From the NCBI RefSeq assembly GCF_024496245.1, contig NZ_CP101740.1:806001-870000 (forward strand): a DNA stretch of 64,000 bases, read 5' to 3'. Of this stretch, positions 30,120 through 39,453 are shown one piece after another (positions within the stretch are counted from its first letter, which is position 1; each line of letters starts with the position of its first letter). Source of the DNA: Sphingomonas qomolangmaensis (GTDB lineage: Bacteria; Pseudomonadota; Alphaproteobacteria; Sphingomonadales; Sphingomonadaceae). The notes under the pieces were generated by a model that did no database searches, had not been told where the DNA came from, and worked only from the letters and a program-made list of their open reading frames with translations. Both the position numbers and the translations under genes were made by a program.

Positions 30120-31088
30120 ATGAAACGTCTCGGCTGCTTCGGCCTGTTTGCCGGTCTCGCGCTCATCGCGGCGCTGTTCTTCGTCATGCAGAGCTGGGGC
30201 GGCGCCGGATCGCTCGAGCGCAACGTCAACGTTGTCGTGCCCGAGGGCGCAACGCTGACGCGAGCGGCGCAGGAGATGGAAAAGGCGGGGGTGATCCCCT
30301 CGGCCAGCCGGTTCACGCTGTATGCGCGATTCTTCGGGTCGGACGACCCGATCCGCGCGGGCGAATATCCGGTGCCTGCCGGAATCAGCCAGTCCGACGT
30401 GCTCAAGCTGATGCAGGGCGGACGGACCGTCCAGCGCTTCGTCGCGGTACCCGAGGGCTGGCCTTCGGTGCTGGTGCACGAGGCGCTGATGAAGGCGCCG
30501 CAGCTCGACGGCAAGCTCGATGTGCCCGCCGAGGGATCGGTGCTGCCCGACAGCTACAGCTATGAACGCGGCGAGGCGCGGCAGGCGGTGCTGGGGCGGA
30601 TGCAGGTGGCGATGCGCGACTATCTGGCCGCCGCCTGGGCCAAGCGCAAGCCGGGGATCGCGGTGTCGACGCCGCAAGAAGCGCTGATCCTGGCGTCGAT
30701 TGTCGAGAAGGAAACCGCCAAGGACGAAGAGCGGCGGACGGTCGCGGCGGTCTATTCGAACCGGTTGCGGATCGGGATGCGGCTGCAGGCCGACCCGACG
30801 ATCATCTATCCGATGACCAAGGGACGCCCGCTCGGCCGGCGGATCCTGCGATCGGAGGTGAACGCGGTGAACGACTACAACACCTATGCGATGGCGGGAC
30901 TGCCCAAGGGGCCGATCGCCAATCCGGGGCGCGCCAGCATCGATGCGGTGCTCGATCCGGCGCAGACGAGCGCGCTCTACTTCGTCGCCGATGGCACCGG
31001 CGGCCATATCTTCGCCGACACGCTCGAGCAGCATAACGCCAATGTCGCGAAATGGTACGCGCTGCGGCGCGCGCGCGGCGAGATGTGA
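30120..31088 (+). CDS. mltG: Endolytic murein transglycosylase MltG
   Basis: A 322-residue inner-membrane protein with one N-terminal membrane segment (about residues 7-25) and a periplasmic YceG domain. The LysM-like lobe (VVVPEGATLTRAAQEMEKAG) comes first, then the catalytic lobe with the proposed Glu in ILASIVEKETAKDEE and the signature NAVNDYNTYAMAGLPKGPI. MltG cuts nascent glycan strands and is thought to set their length. Confidence 0.96.
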   Translation: MKRLGCFGLFAGLALIAALFFVMQSWGGAGSLERNVNVVVPEGATLTRAAQEMEKAGVIPSASRFTLYARFFGSDDPIRAGEYPVPAGISQSDVLKLMQGGRTVQRFVAVPEGWPSVLVHEALMKAPQLDGKLDVPAEGSVLPDSYSYERGEARQAVLGRMQVAMRDYLAAAWAKRKPGIAVSTPQEALILASIVEKETAKDEERRTVAAVYSNRLRIGMRLQADPTIIYPMTKGRPLGRRILRSEVNAVNDYNTYAMAGLPKGPIANPGRASIDAVLDPAQTSALYFVADGTGGHIFADTLEQHNANVAKWYALRRARGEM

Positions 31089-31094
31089 GCCGTC

Positions 31095-31116
31095 CCCCCT
31101 CCCGCGTGGGAGGGGG
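31095..31116. terminator. GC-rich hairpin between mltG and eda (family A repeat)
   Basis: CCCCCTCCC-GCGT-GGGAGGGGG is a perfect nine-base-pair stem between two convergent genes. It is the minimal form of the family A repeat seen at 32714-32820 and 47732-47755 and may serve as a terminator in both directions. Confidence 0.6.
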
Positions 31117-31125
31117 AAGCGCAGA

Positions 31126-31740
31126 TTAGCGAAGGTTCGCCGCGGCCCTTGCCTTGGCTTCGACATCGGCCATCGCCGCGCCCGCCGGCGTGACCCAGCT
31201 GCCGCCGACGCACAGCACCTTCTCGAACGCCAGCCAGTCGCGTGCCGATGCTTCGGTGATGCCGCCGGTGGGGCAGAATTGCGCCTCGTGGAACGGTGCC
31301 GCGAGCGCCTTGAGCGCCTTCAGCCCGCCCGAGGTTTCGGCAGGGAAGAATTTGAAGTGCCGCAGGCCCAGGTCGTAGCCGCGCATGATGTCGCCTGCGG
31401 TCGCGATGCCGGGCAGGAAGGGGACGCGGCTGTCGACGACGACGCGACCGAGTGTTTCGGTAAGGCCAGGCGACACGATAAATTCGGCGCCGGCGTCCAT
31501 TACGTCGTCGAACTGGCCGGTCGACACCACGGTGCCCGCGCCGACGATCGCGCCGGGCACCTGCTTCATTTCGCGGATCGCGTCGAGCGCGGCGGCGGTG
31601 CGCAGCGTCACCTCGAGCACCCGAAGCCCGCCCGCGACAAGCGCTTCAGCGAGCGCGCGCGCGGTGGCGGCATCGTCGATCACCAGCACCGGGATGACCG
31701 GGCTGGTGCGCATGATGGTTTCGATCGTCACGTCTTTCAT
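31126..31740 (-). CDS. eda: KDPG aldolase
   Basis: A 204-residue class I aldolase that splits 2-keto-3-deoxy-6-phosphogluconate to pyruvate and glyceraldehyde 3-phosphate, the last step specific to the Entner-Doudoroff route. The Schiff-base Lys is in GLRHFKFFPAETSGG. RVLEVTLRTAAALDAI holds the general-base Glu and CPTGGIT is the phosphate-binding loop. It is the terminal gene of the series zwf-pgl-edd-glk-eda and overlaps glk by four bases. Confidence 0.97.
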   Translation of the reverse strand: MKDVTIETIMRTSPVIPVLVIDDAATARALAEALVAGGLRVLEVTLRTAAALDAIREMKQVPGAIVGAGTVVSTGQFDDVMDAGAEFIVSPGLTETLGRVVVDSRVPFLPGIATAGDIMRGYDLGLRHFKFFPAETSGGLKALKALAAPFHEAQFCPTGGITEASARDWLAFEKVLCVGGSWVTPAGAAMADVEAKARAAANLR

Positions 31741-32705
31741 TGGGTGTGCTCCTGCGCGAAGGCGGCTGCGGCGCCGTAAAGGCCCGGCTGCGGATGGGTG
31801 ATGAGCTTGACCGGGATCGACGCCATCAGCGACTGGAAGCGCCCTTTGGCGACGAAGCGCTGGCCGAAGCCGGACGAGATCAAATGGTCCTTGAGCCGGA
31901 GCCCGAGGCCGCCGGCGATCACCACGCCCTTGGGGCCGTGCGCGAGTGCGAGATCGCCCGCGACCGCGCCGAGGCTGAGGCAGAAGCGGTCGAGCGCGGC
32001 ACTGGCCAGGCTGTCCTTCCCGCTGAACGCCAGGTCCCAGATCGCGCGATCGTCGAGCTGGAGCACCGGGCGACCCTCGATCCCCGCGAGCGTTTCGTAG
32101 ATCGCGACGATGCCGGGGCCGGCGACGATCCGCTCGGCCGAGACGCGGGTGAAGGTGCGGCGCAGGCGCTTGAGGATCGCGTCCTCGATCCCGTCGAGCG
32201 GTGCGAAGTCCATGTGCCCGCCCTCGGTTTCGATGACGTGGTAATGGCTTGCGGTGCGCAGCACCTGCGCGACGCCGAGCCCGGTGCCGGGCCCGCAGAC
32301 GGTGATCGAGCCGTGCTGGGGCAACGGGGTTTCGGGGCCGCAGATATGGATGAAGGCGTCATCGTGCATCTGCGCAACGGCGTGGCCGACCGCGCCGAAA
32401 TCGTTGATGAGCGTATAGGTATCGACCCCGAGCCGCTCCTGGATCAGCCGCGGGCGGATGATCCAGGGATTGTTGGTCATGCGGATCATCTCGCCGTTGA
32501 TCGGCGAGGCGATCGCGATCCCGGCGGCGCGCGGCAGCGGACGGCCCAGCGCCTCGCCGAATGCCTGCCAGGCGAGCTGGAGGCTCGAATGATCCTTGGT
32601 CTTCTGGGTGATCGGGTCGCTCATCGACAGCACGCGGCCGTTCTCGACCTCGGCAATCGCGAAGCGGGCATGGGTGCCGCCGATATCTACCGCGATGATT
32701 TCCAT
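31737..32705 (-). CDS. glk: Glucokinase
   Basis: A 322-residue ATP-dependent glucokinase. [20 protein letters not shown] carries the phosphate-binding motif, [13 protein letters not shown] the catalytic Asp, and [15 protein letters not shown] the second nucleotide loop. It feeds glucose 6-phosphate to Zwf. ATG 32705 is chosen; the longer frame runs into the repeat upstream. It is separated from edd by a 107-base palindromic repeat, unlike its tight junction with eda. Confidence 0.97.
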   Translation of the reverse strand: MEIIAVDIGGTHARFAIAEVENGRVLSMSDPITQKTKDHSSLQLAWQAFGEALGRPLPRAAGIAIASPINGEMIRMTNNPWIIRPRLIQERLGVDTYTLINDFGAVGHAVAQMHDDAFIHICGPETPLPQHGSITVCGPGTGLGVAQVLRTASHYHVIETEGGHMDFAPLDGIEDAILKRLRRTFTRVSAERIVAGPGIVAIYETLAGIEGRPVLQLDDRAIWDLAFSGKDSLASAALDRFCLSLGAVAGDLALAHGPKGVVIAGGLGLRLKDHLISSGFGQRFVAKGRFQSLMASIPVKLITHPQPGLYGAAAAFAQEHTQ

Positions 32706-32713
32706 ATCAAATA

Positions 32714-32820
32714 CTCCCCTCCCGCTTGCGGGAGGGGCCGGGGGTGGGCCTATCCTGTGCAAGCGGCGTGTTCACTTTGGGGATACGCCCACCCCCAACC
32801 CCTCCCGCAAGTGGGAGGGG
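32714..32820. repeat. Family A inverted-repeat element between edd and glk
   Basis: Two hairpin-forming units in opposite orientation, CCCCTCCCGCTTGCGGGAGG with a G-rich tail and ACCCCCAACCCCTCCCGCAA then GTGGGAGGGG, flank about 37 bases of unrelated sequence. The whole element fills the edd-glk gap, so the transcript would carry a very stable structure there. Confidence 0.8.
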
Positions 32821-32825
32821 CGCAA

Positions 32826-34670
32826 TTACAATCCCGCCGCGGCCAACATCGCCGAGGCGCCCTTTTCGGCTTCGTCGGCGCCGAAGTTCATCATGTTGAA
32901 CAGCTCGCGCCCGGTGCCGTCGGCGCGCGGCGGTTCCTCGACCAGCTCGCGCGCTTCCCATTCGGCGGCATCGACCAGGGCCGCGAGCGTACCCGCTTCG
33001 GCATCGAGGCGGATGATGTCGCCGTCGCGTACCTTGCCGAGCGGCCCGCCGCCCAAAGCCTCGGGCGACAGATGGATCGCGCAAGGCACCTTGCCCGATG
33101 CGCCCGACATCCGCCCATCGGTGACCAATGCGACGCGAAAGCCGCGATTCTGGAGGACGCCGAGCGGCGGAGTGAGCTTGTGCAATTCGGGCATGCCGTT
33201 GGCGCGCGGCCCCTGGAAGCGGACGACCACGACGACGTCGCGGTCAAGCTCGCCCGCCTGGAACGCGGTCTGGACCTCGGCCTGAGTCGCGAAGACGCGG
33301 GCAGGCGCTTCGATGATCCAGCGGTCCTGCTCGACCGCCGACACCTTGATGCACGCGCGACCCAGATTGCCCTGGAGGATGCGGAAGCCGCCTTCGGGCG
33401 AGAAGGGCGCGTCGATCGTGCGGACGATGGTGTCGTCGCCGCTGGCGGCGGGCAGATCCTGCCAGACCAGCTTTTCGTCCTCGATCATGGGCTTGCGGCC
33501 ATATTCGGTGAAGCCGCCATCGGCGATCGTGAGGATGTCGCCATGCAGCAGCCCGCCGCGCAGAAGTTCGCGGATGACGAAGGGCGGGCCGCCGGCGTCC
33601 TCGAAGCCGTTCACGTCGGCCGATCCGTTGGGATAGACATGGGTGAGCAGCGGCACCGCCTTGCTCAGCCGGTCGAAATCCTCCCAGTCGATGATGATCC
33701 CCGCCGCGCGGGCGATGGCGGGCAAGTGGATCAGATGGTTGGTCGACCCGCCGGTGGCGAGCAAGACGACCGCCGCGTTGACGATCGCGCGCTCGTCGAC
33801 GCATTCGCCGAGCGGGCGGTAATCATCGCTGTTCCAGCCGATCTGCGGCAGCCGCTGGACGGCGGCGCGCGTCAGTTCCTGGCGCAATTTGGTCTGCGGA
33901 TTGGCGAAGGCGGCACCGGGGACGTGGAGCCCCATCGCCTCCATCATCATCTGGTTCGAATTGGCGGTGCCGTAAAAGGTGCAGGTGCCCTTGCCGTGAT
34001 AGGCGGAGATTTCGGCGTCGAGTAAAGCCTCGCGGCCCACCTTGCCCTCGGCATAGGCCTCGCGCACCGCCGCCTTTTCCTTGTTCGCGAGGCCCGATCG
34101 CATCGGGCCGCCGGGGACCATCACCATCGGCAGATGGCCGAAGCGGAGCGCACCCATCAGCAGACCGGGAACGATCTTGTCGCAGATGCCGAGCAGCGCC
34201 GCACCCTCGAAGGTGCGGTGCGACAGCGCAATCGCGGTCGCCATGGCGATCGCGTCGCGGCTGAACAGCGACAATTCCATGCCCTGATAGCCCTGCGTCA
34301 CCCCATCGCACATCGCGGGCACGCCGCCTGCGACTTGCGCGGTGGCGCCCGCCTCGATCGCCCAGACCTTCATCTGTTCGGGGTAGCGATAATAGGTCGC
34401 GTGCGCCGACAGCATGTCGTTGTAGGCGGTGACGATGCCGATGTTCATCGCCTTGCCGTCGCGCATCCGATCGCGCTGCTCGTCGGTGCCGGCATAAGCG
34501 TGCGCGAGATTGGCGCAGCCCAGCTTTGGCCGATCGAACCCCGAATCGCGCTCACGCCGCATCAGTGCGAGATAGGCGGCACGACCGGGCTTCGATCGCT
34601 CGATGATCCGGTCGGTGACGGCGGCGAGGGCGGGGGCCAAAGCTGGGGCCGAAGCAGGGCTGGGGGACAT
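32826..34670 (-). CDS. edd: Phosphogluconate dehydratase
   Basis: A 614-residue iron-sulfur dehydratase converting 6-phosphogluconate to KDPG. The cluster cysteines lie in [14 protein letters not shown] or nearby, [16 protein letters not shown] and [15 protein letters not shown], and the C-terminal [14 protein letters not shown] motif is present. The ATG shares one base with the pgl stop. With zwf, pgl and eda it provides the complete Entner-Doudoroff route, which in sphingomonads is usually the main path for glucose. Confidence 0.97.
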   Translation of the reverse strand: MSPSPASAPALAPALAAVTDRIIERSKPGRAAYLALMRRERDSGFDRPKLGCANLAHAYAGTDEQRDRMRDGKAMNIGIVTAYNDMLSAHATYYRYPEQMKVWAIEAGATAQVAGGVPAMCDGVTQGYQGMELSLFSRDAIAMATAIALSHRTFEGAALLGICDKIVPGLLMGALRFGHLPMVMVPGGPMRSGLANKEKAAVREAYAEGKVGREALLDAEISAYHGKGTCTFYGTANSNQMMMEAMGLHVPGAAFANPQTKLRQELTRAAVQRLPQIGWNSDDYRPLGECVDERAIVNAAVVLLATGGSTNHLIHLPAIARAAGIIIDWEDFDRLSKAVPLLTHVYPNGSADVNGFEDAGGPPFVIRELLRGGLLHGDILTIADGGFTEYGRKPMIEDEKLVWQDLPAASGDDTIVRTIDAPFSPEGGFRILQGNLGRACIKVSAVEQDRWIIEAPARVFATQAEVQTAFQAGELDRDVVVVVRFQGPRANGMPELHKLTPPLGVLQNRGFRVALVTDGRMSGASGKVPCAIHLSPEALGGGPLGKVRDGDIIRLDAEAGTLAALVDAAEWEARELVEEPPRADGTGRELFNMMNFGADEAEKGASAMLAAAGL

Positions 34671-35374
34671 CAGGCGCTCCAGTGGATGTCGACGGGAAGC
34701 TCGGTGTCGGCGAGCACGCGGCCGATCGGATAGGGCGAGCCGGCCCCCTCGGCGATCGCGGCTTCGAGCACGTCGCGCTTGGCCTGGCCGCTGATCGCGA
34801 TCAGCAGCGCGCGCGCGGTGACGATCGCCGAGCGCGACAGCGTGACGCGCGCGACGGGGGCTTCGGGGGGGAGGGGATCGGGCATCACGCCGAGCGCGCG
34901 GCGTTCCTTGGGACCCGACAGCGCTTCGTCTAGGTCGGGGCCGGGGAAGATCGAGGCGGTATGGCCGTCACCGCCGACGCCGAGCAGGCAAAGGTCGAGC
35001 GGCCAATGGACGTCCTGCAGCCGCGCATCGGCGGCGCGGCCGGCGGCGCGATAGTCGGTCGCGGCTTCGCTGGTGATCGGAAACACGCGCGCGCCCTTGG
35101 GGACGAAGACCTTGCCGATCGCGGTGATGTTGCTGAGCGGATCGCCCATCGGCACCAGCCGGTCGTCGGTGGGGACGATCATCACCTTCTTCCAGTCGAG
35201 CTTGGCGGTGGCCAACTTCTCATAAATCGGCAGCGGGGTCTTGCCGCCGGGCAGCGCGATTACCGCGCCGCCGCGGGCATCGAGCGCGCTTTCGATGATG
35301 AACTGCACGTCGCCTGCGACCGCTTCGGCCATTTCGGCAGCGTCGTCATATTCCCACCATTCGATCTCGGTCAT
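34670..35374 (-). CDS. pgl: 6-phosphogluconolactonase
   Basis: A 234-residue DevB-type lactonase that hydrolyses the product of Zwf. Typical stretches are [15 protein letters not shown] near the N-terminus and [19 protein letters not shown] in the middle. It overlaps edd by one base. The gap to zwf contains a family A repeat pair of about 140 bases. Confidence 0.95.
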   Translation of the reverse strand: MTEIEWWEYDDAAEMAEAVAGDVQFIIESALDARGGAVIALPGGKTPLPIYEKLATAKLDWKKVMIVPTDDRLVPMGDPLSNITAIGKVFVPKGARVFPITSEAATDYRAAGRAADARLQDVHWPLDLCLLGVGGDGHTASIFPGPDLDEALSGPKERRALGVMPDPLPPEAPVARVTLSRSAIVTARALLIAISGQAKRDVLEAAIAEGAGSPYPIGRVLADTELPVDIHWSA

Positions 35375-35394
35375 GCTTGTTCCTTTATCTTCTT

Positions 35395-35535
35395 CCCCTC
35401 TCCCGCGTGCGGGAGAGGCTGGGTGAGGGGCTTCTTCCTCGCGTCGTTCAGCGAAAGAAGACCCTCACCGACTGCGACTAGGCCGCGCAAGGGCGCGACC
35501 AAGTCTTCGTTGCCTCTCCCGCGTGCGGGAGAGGG
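35395..35535. repeat. Family A repeat pair between zwf and pgl
   Basis: CCCCTCTCCCGCGTGCGGGA then GAGGCTGGGTGAGGGG at 35395-35430 and CCTCTCCCGCGTGCGGGAGA at 35513 onward form two strong hairpins. Between them lies an inverted ACCCTCACCGACTGCG arm and a CGCGCAAGGGCGCG palindrome. It fills the zwf-pgl gap almost completely. Confidence 0.8.
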
Positions 35536-35543
35536 TGCAAAAC

Positions 35544-37001
35544 CTACTCGTTCCAGGTCACGCCGTCGCGTTCGGTCAGTGCGACGCTCGACGACGGACC
35601 CCAGCTGCCCGAGGCATAGCCCTTGGGCTTCATGTCGCTCGATGCCCAGCCCTCGCGGATGCCGTCGATCCATGCCCATTGCGCCTCGACCTCGTCGCGT
35701 CGCACGAACAACGTAGGGTCGCCTTCGATCAGGTCGAGCAGCAATCGTTCATAGGCGATGCGGCGGCGGGTGCCGGCGAATTCGGTGTCGAGGCTGAGGT
35801 TGAGCGGTACCTCGCGCAGCCGCACCCCGTCGCGGTCGAGCCCGGGCTGCTTGGCCATCACGAGCAGGCGGACATATTCCTCGGGCTGCAGCCGGATCAC
35901 CAGCGTGTTGGGCTGGAGCGCGCCGCCGCGTTCGGCGAAGATCGAATGCGGCACCGGCTTGAACTGAATGCTGATTTCGCTGCGGCGCTCGGGCATCCGC
36001 TTGCCGGTGCGCAGATAGAAGGGGACCCCCTGCCAGCGCCAATTGTCGACATGCGCCTTGATCGCGACGAAGGTTTCGGTGTTCGAATCCTTGTCGAGCT
36101 CCTCGTCATAGCCGCGGACGATCGCGCCCTTGACCGCGCCGCTGTCATACTGGCCGGTGACGGTGAGCTGGCTGACGTCGGACCCGGTGATCGGGCGCAG
36201 CGAGCGCAGCACCTTGACCTTCTCGTCGCGCACCGCGGTGCCATCGACCCGCGCGGGTGGCTCCATCGCGACCAGCGCGAGCAACTGGAGCATGTGGTTC
36301 TGCACCATGTCGCGCAGCGCGCCGACTTCGTCATAATAGCCCGCGCGCCCTTCGAGCCCGACGGTTTCGGAGATGGTGATCTGGACGTGATCGATGCCGC
36401 GGGCGTTCCAGCTTGGCTCGAACAGCGAATTGCCAAAGCGCAACGCCAGGATGTTCTGGACGGTTTCCTTGCCCAGATAATGATCGATGCGGAAGGTCCG
36501 CTCCTCGGGAAAGGCGCCGGCGACGATGTCGTTGATCTCGCGGCTCGATTCGAGGTCCTTGCCGAGCGGCTTTTCGAGGCTGATGCGGACGTTGTCGCCG
36601 GCAAGGCCCGCCGATTGCAGCCCCTTGATCGTCGGCCCGAACAACCACGGCGCGGTCGACAGGAAGATCGCGAGCCCGCCCGAAATGTCGCCAAGCTTCT
36701 TGGCCAGCTGGTCGAACCCTTCGATCGTCGAGGCATCGAGCGGCTGATAGTGGAGCCGTTCGACGAAGCGATCGATCGCCTCGGCATCCTTGTGATCGTC
36801 GGCGAGATGCTCATCGAGCGACTTGCGCGCGAAGTTGCGAAACCAGTCGTCGTCCTGCTCGGATCGTGCGGTGCCGGTGATCGTCAGCCCCTCGGGCAGC
36901 AGCCCGTCGGCGTGGAGCCCGTAGAGCGACGGTATCAGCATCCGCTGCGACAGGTCGCCGGTGGCGCCGAACAATAGCAATTTGCCGACCGGTTCGCGCA
37001 T
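35544..37001 (-). CDS. zwf: Glucose-6-phosphate dehydrogenase
   Basis: A 485-residue enzyme that oxidises glucose 6-phosphate to 6-phosphogluconolactone with NADP+ or NAD+. The cofactor motif is LFGATGDLSQRML, the substrate site FRIDHYLGKETVQN, and QLLALVAMEPPA is a conserved later segment. It is first in the zwf-pgl-edd-glk-eda series and a GGAGA ribosome-binding site precedes the ATG. No regulator is adjacent. Confidence 0.98.
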   Translation of the reverse strand: MREPVGKLLLFGATGDLSQRMLIPSLYGLHADGLLPEGLTITGTARSEQDDDWFRNFARKSLDEHLADDHKDAEAIDRFVERLHYQPLDASTIEGFDQLAKKLGDISGGLAIFLSTAPWLFGPTIKGLQSAGLAGDNVRISLEKPLGKDLESSREINDIVAGAFPEERTFRIDHYLGKETVQNILALRFGNSLFEPSWNARGIDHVQITISETVGLEGRAGYYDEVGALRDMVQNHMLQLLALVAMEPPARVDGTAVRDEKVKVLRSLRPITGSDVSQLTVTGQYDSGAVKGAIVRGYDEELDKDSNTETFVAIKAHVDNWRWQGVPFYLRTGKRMPERRSEISIQFKPVPHSIFAERGGALQPNTLVIRLQPEEYVRLLVMAKQPGLDRDGVRLREVPLNLSLDTEFAGTRRRIAYERLLLDLIEGDPTLFVRRDEVEAQWAWIDGIREGWASSDMKPKGYASGSWGPSSSVALTERDGVTWNE

Positions 37002-37106
37002 GCCGTTACGTCTCCTTAGATATCGGGGGCCGGACTAGCGGCTGCAGGGATGCGCGCAACCCACCCTGCGCGATGCCTCGGCGAATATCCGCCAGAGGGA
37101 CGCGCG

Positions 37107-38039
37107 TCAGAGCCGCAATCCCGCGGTCGCGTCGATCCCCGCCATGATGTTGAGGTTCTGCACCGCGGCACCCGCGGCGCCCTTGCCCAAATTGTCGAGC
37201 GTCGCGATCAACCGCGCCTGGCCGAGCTCGGCATTGCCGAACACGCGCAGCGTCATGCGATCAGTGCCGGCATCTTCCTCGATCCGCACCAGCCGCGTTT
37301 CCTCGCTGTCGATCAAGCCGACGATCGGCGAATCGCGATAGGCATCACGCAGCGCGGTTTCGATCGAGGCGAGCGACGGCTTGCGCGGCAAGGCGTGGAG
37401 CGGCAGCGGCACTTCGACCAGCATCCCGCGATGCGTGTGCGCGACCGCGGGCTGGAAGATCGGCGCGCGCTCGATCCGCGCGTGGCGCTGCATCTCGCCC
37501 AGATGCTTGTGCGACAGGTCGAGGCCGTAGGCACGGTGCGCGGTCGTTTCCTCGCCGCTCTCGAAATCGGCGATCATCGCCTTGCCGCCACCCGAATAGC
37601 CCGAGACCGCGTTGACGCTGAGCGGCCAATCATGTGGCACCAGCCCGGTGCGAACCAACGGGCGGATCAGCGCGAGGAAGCCGGTGGGATAGCAACCGGG
37701 GTTGCTGACGCGCGCACTCTCGGCAATCGCGGCGGCCTGCGCGGGTTCGAGCTCGGCGAAGCCATAGGTCCAGCCCTCCGCGACGCGATGCGCGCTCGAG
37801 GCGTCGATCACGCGGGTACGGTCGTTGGCGATCATCGCCACCGCCTCGCGCGCGGCGTCGTCGGGCAGGCACAGGATGACGAAGTCGGCATCGTTGAGCG
37901 CCTGGGCGCGCGCCGCCGCGTCCTTGCGCGCGTCGCCGCCGAGCGTGATCACGTCGAATTCGGTACGACCGGCAAGTCGCTCGCGGATTTCGAGCCCGGT
38001 GGTGCCTACCGCGCCGTCGATGAAAACCGAATGAGTCAT
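37107..38039 (-). CDS. argC: N-acetyl-gamma-glutamyl-phosphate reductase (type 2)
   Basis: A 310-residue arginine-biosynthesis enzyme of the shorter ArgC type 2 class. FIDGAVGTTGLEIRERLAG opens the NADPH-binding domain, the catalytic Cys is in SNPGCYPTGFLALI, and VSGYSGGGKAMI is the following loop. The start at 38039 overlaps the stop of the upstream gene (ATGA). The longer open frame to 38270 is only a shadow of that gene. Confidence 0.96.
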   Translation of the reverse strand: MTHSVFIDGAVGTTGLEIRERLAGRTEFDVITLGGDARKDAAARAQALNDADFVILCLPDDAAREAVAMIANDRTRVIDASSAHRVAEGWTYGFAELEPAQAAAIAESARVSNPGCYPTGFLALIRPLVRTGLVPHDWPLSVNAVSGYSGGGKAMIADFESGEETTAHRAYGLDLSHKHLGEMQRHARIERAPIFQPAVAHTHRGMLVEVPLPLHALPRKPSLASIETALRDAYRDSPIVGLIDSEETRLVRIEEDAGTDRMTLRVFGNAELGQARLIATLDNLGKGAAGAAVQNLNIMAGIDATAGLRL

Positions 38040-38905
38040 GCGATTCTCCGCCGGGTGAGCACCGGCCCATGGTCGCCCGCCCGCAAGGCGGTGCAAGGAA
38101 TTTCGCGGACCCGATCCGCGACGTGGATCGCCGCGTCGGGCGAAATCAGGATCGCGGCGTGATCGGCGAAGAACCACAGATCGCCCGCGCGTGCCGCGTC
38201 GTCCTCTGACACCTCGGTGCCCAGGGTGGTGGCCTGCAGGTCGGTAAATCGGGGCGCGCGAACGCCGCACAGGTCGTGGGCGAGGAATACCAGCCCGGCG
38301 GTGTCGACCCCTGCGCCCGATCGCCCGCCGGCGCGTGCAGGCACGCCCACGAGCCGCGCAGCGATGGCGCCGACGGTACTGGTCGGCGCGTCGAGCGCGG
38401 CGACGTCGGCGGCTGCGATATAACCATGGTCGGTGAGCAGGAACGCGTCGCGCTCGCCGAGCGCGGCAATACGCGCGCCGGCGGGGAGCGTTGCCAGCAC
38501 GGCGGCGTTGGCGTCGGGCGCTTCGCGGAGCCGTCCGGCGATGGCAGTCACCCGATGGGTGGGGGCGGCGAAATCCTGCAGGCGGCCCGCATCGACATAG
38601 CCGACGACGCCATCGGCGGTGCCGATGCCCCAGGCGACCTGCTCCGACAGTTCGAGCATTTCGAAGGTTTCGCCCGGTAGCACCTCGGACACCACTGCCG
38701 ATGCCGGATCGGGGGTCTCGCGGATCGCGATGATCGACGAAGCGGTCTGGAGCATCGCGGCGGCATAATGCGGGGCGAACACCGATCCTGCGAGCCTTAC
38801 GTCGGTAAGGTCGGGGCGCACGGCGGTGGTGCGGCGATCAAGCGCGGTCGATCGACCGGTCAGCGCATGGCGGTTACGCGGCTGCTCGGCGATCACCTGA
38901 CCCAT
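38036..38905 (-). CDS. Degenerate NlpC/P60-type cell-wall hydrolase homologue
   Basis: A protein of about 289 residues with the architecture of sphingomonad NlpC/P60 proteins: an N-terminal DLTDVRLAGSVFAPHYAA segment, two SH3-like repeats (about 60-125 and 125-190) and a C-terminal NlpC/P60 domain. The usual catalytic motif DCSG reads DTAG here: the nucleophile Cys is replaced by Thr202 and the next Ser by Ala. The region around the catalytic His is kept as FADHAAILIS. It is therefore probably inactive as a cysteine peptidase and may bind the wall only. ATG 38905 overlaps marR by 32 bases; the start is uncertain. Confidence 0.8.
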   Translation of the reverse strand: MGQVIAEQPRNRHALTGRSTALDRRTTAVRPDLTDVRLAGSVFAPHYAAAMLQTASSIIAIRETPDPASAVVSEVLPGETFEMLELSEQVAWGIGTADGVVGYVDAGRLQDFAAPTHRVTAIAGRLREAPDANAAVLATLPAGARIAALGERDAFLLTDHGYIAAADVAALDAPTSTVGAIAARLVGVPARAGGRSGAGVDTAGLVFLAHDLCGVRAPRFTDLQATTLGTEVSEDDAARAGDLWFFADHAAILISPDAAIHVADRVREIPCTALRAGDHGPVLTRRRIA

Positions 38906-39236
38906 TTGGGGCGTCGCCAGCGAGGAAATGCCCGAACTCTGCAAGAAACTCCGTCCCTTCCGGTGTCTGCGTGACGAAGATATTGCGCTTGTCGCTGTCG
39001 TCGCGTTGGCGGCGCAGATAGCCGAGCGTGCCTAGTCTGTTCAAGGCGCGTGTGACGACGGGCTTCGAGACGTTGAGCGCGCGCGCCAACCCGCGCACCG
39101 TATGCGGTCCCCCTTCGAGATAGACCAGCAGCAGCAAAGCCATCTGTCGGTTGGTCAGATCGGGTTCGCCCGAGCGGACATAGTCGACCAGGGTCTTCTT
39201 CCAGGAAAAGAGCGAGGTATCGCTAATGGCGTTCAC
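38874..39236 (-). CDS. MarR-type winged-helix regulator
   Basis: A short 120-residue DNA-binding protein. The winged helix is TVRGLARALNVSKPVVTRAL with the wing GTLGYLRRQRDDSDKRNIFV, typical of the MarR family. MarR proteins usually repress a divergent or downstream gene and respond to small aromatic ligands. Here it heads a minus-strand group with the NlpC/P60-like gene and argC, and is divergent from secG across a 217-base gap that holds two ATTGTTACA copies. Confidence 0.9.
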   Translation of the reverse strand: MNAISDTSLFSWKKTLVDYVRSGEPDLTNRQMALLLLVYLEGGPHTVRGLARALNVSKPVVTRALNRLGTLGYLRRQRDDSDKRNIFVTQTPEGTEFLAEFGHFLAGDAPNGSGDRRAAA

Positions 39237-39249
39237 AGGGCAAACTCAT

Positions 39250-39339
39250 ATTGTTACAGTCGCGCAAGAATCGAGACTCTCTGCCCAGTGAACGCCCGCC
39301 AAGCGCTGGGGTTTCGCAGAGGGTGAATGAATTGTTACA
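39250..39339. promoter_or_regulatory. Two ATTGTTACA direct repeats in the marR-secG gap
   Basis: The nine-base word ATTGTTACA occurs at 39250-39258 and again at 39331-39339. AT-rich words stand out in this GC-rich sequence. They could be operators for the adjacent MarR protein or promoter elements; the sequence does not decide. Confidence 0.3.
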
Positions 39340-39453
39340 TTAGGTTCATGCGAGGGCGCCGTCGCGCGGCGTGGCGGTCGTAACGGCGGGGTGTTGATCG
39401 TCCGCGCGCACCCGCCTATGTGCCGCGCTTTCCAGAGGTTTGAAAATCACGCC

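Noticed and set aside
28875..31166. A 763-residue minus-strand open frame opposite fabF and mltG
   Set aside because: Antisense shadow of two clear genes; Arg/Asp/His-rich without recognisable motifs.
31740..34025. A 761-residue plus-strand open frame opposite glk and edd
   Set aside because: It spans two well-supported minus-strand genes and the repeat between them, and its translation shows no family character.
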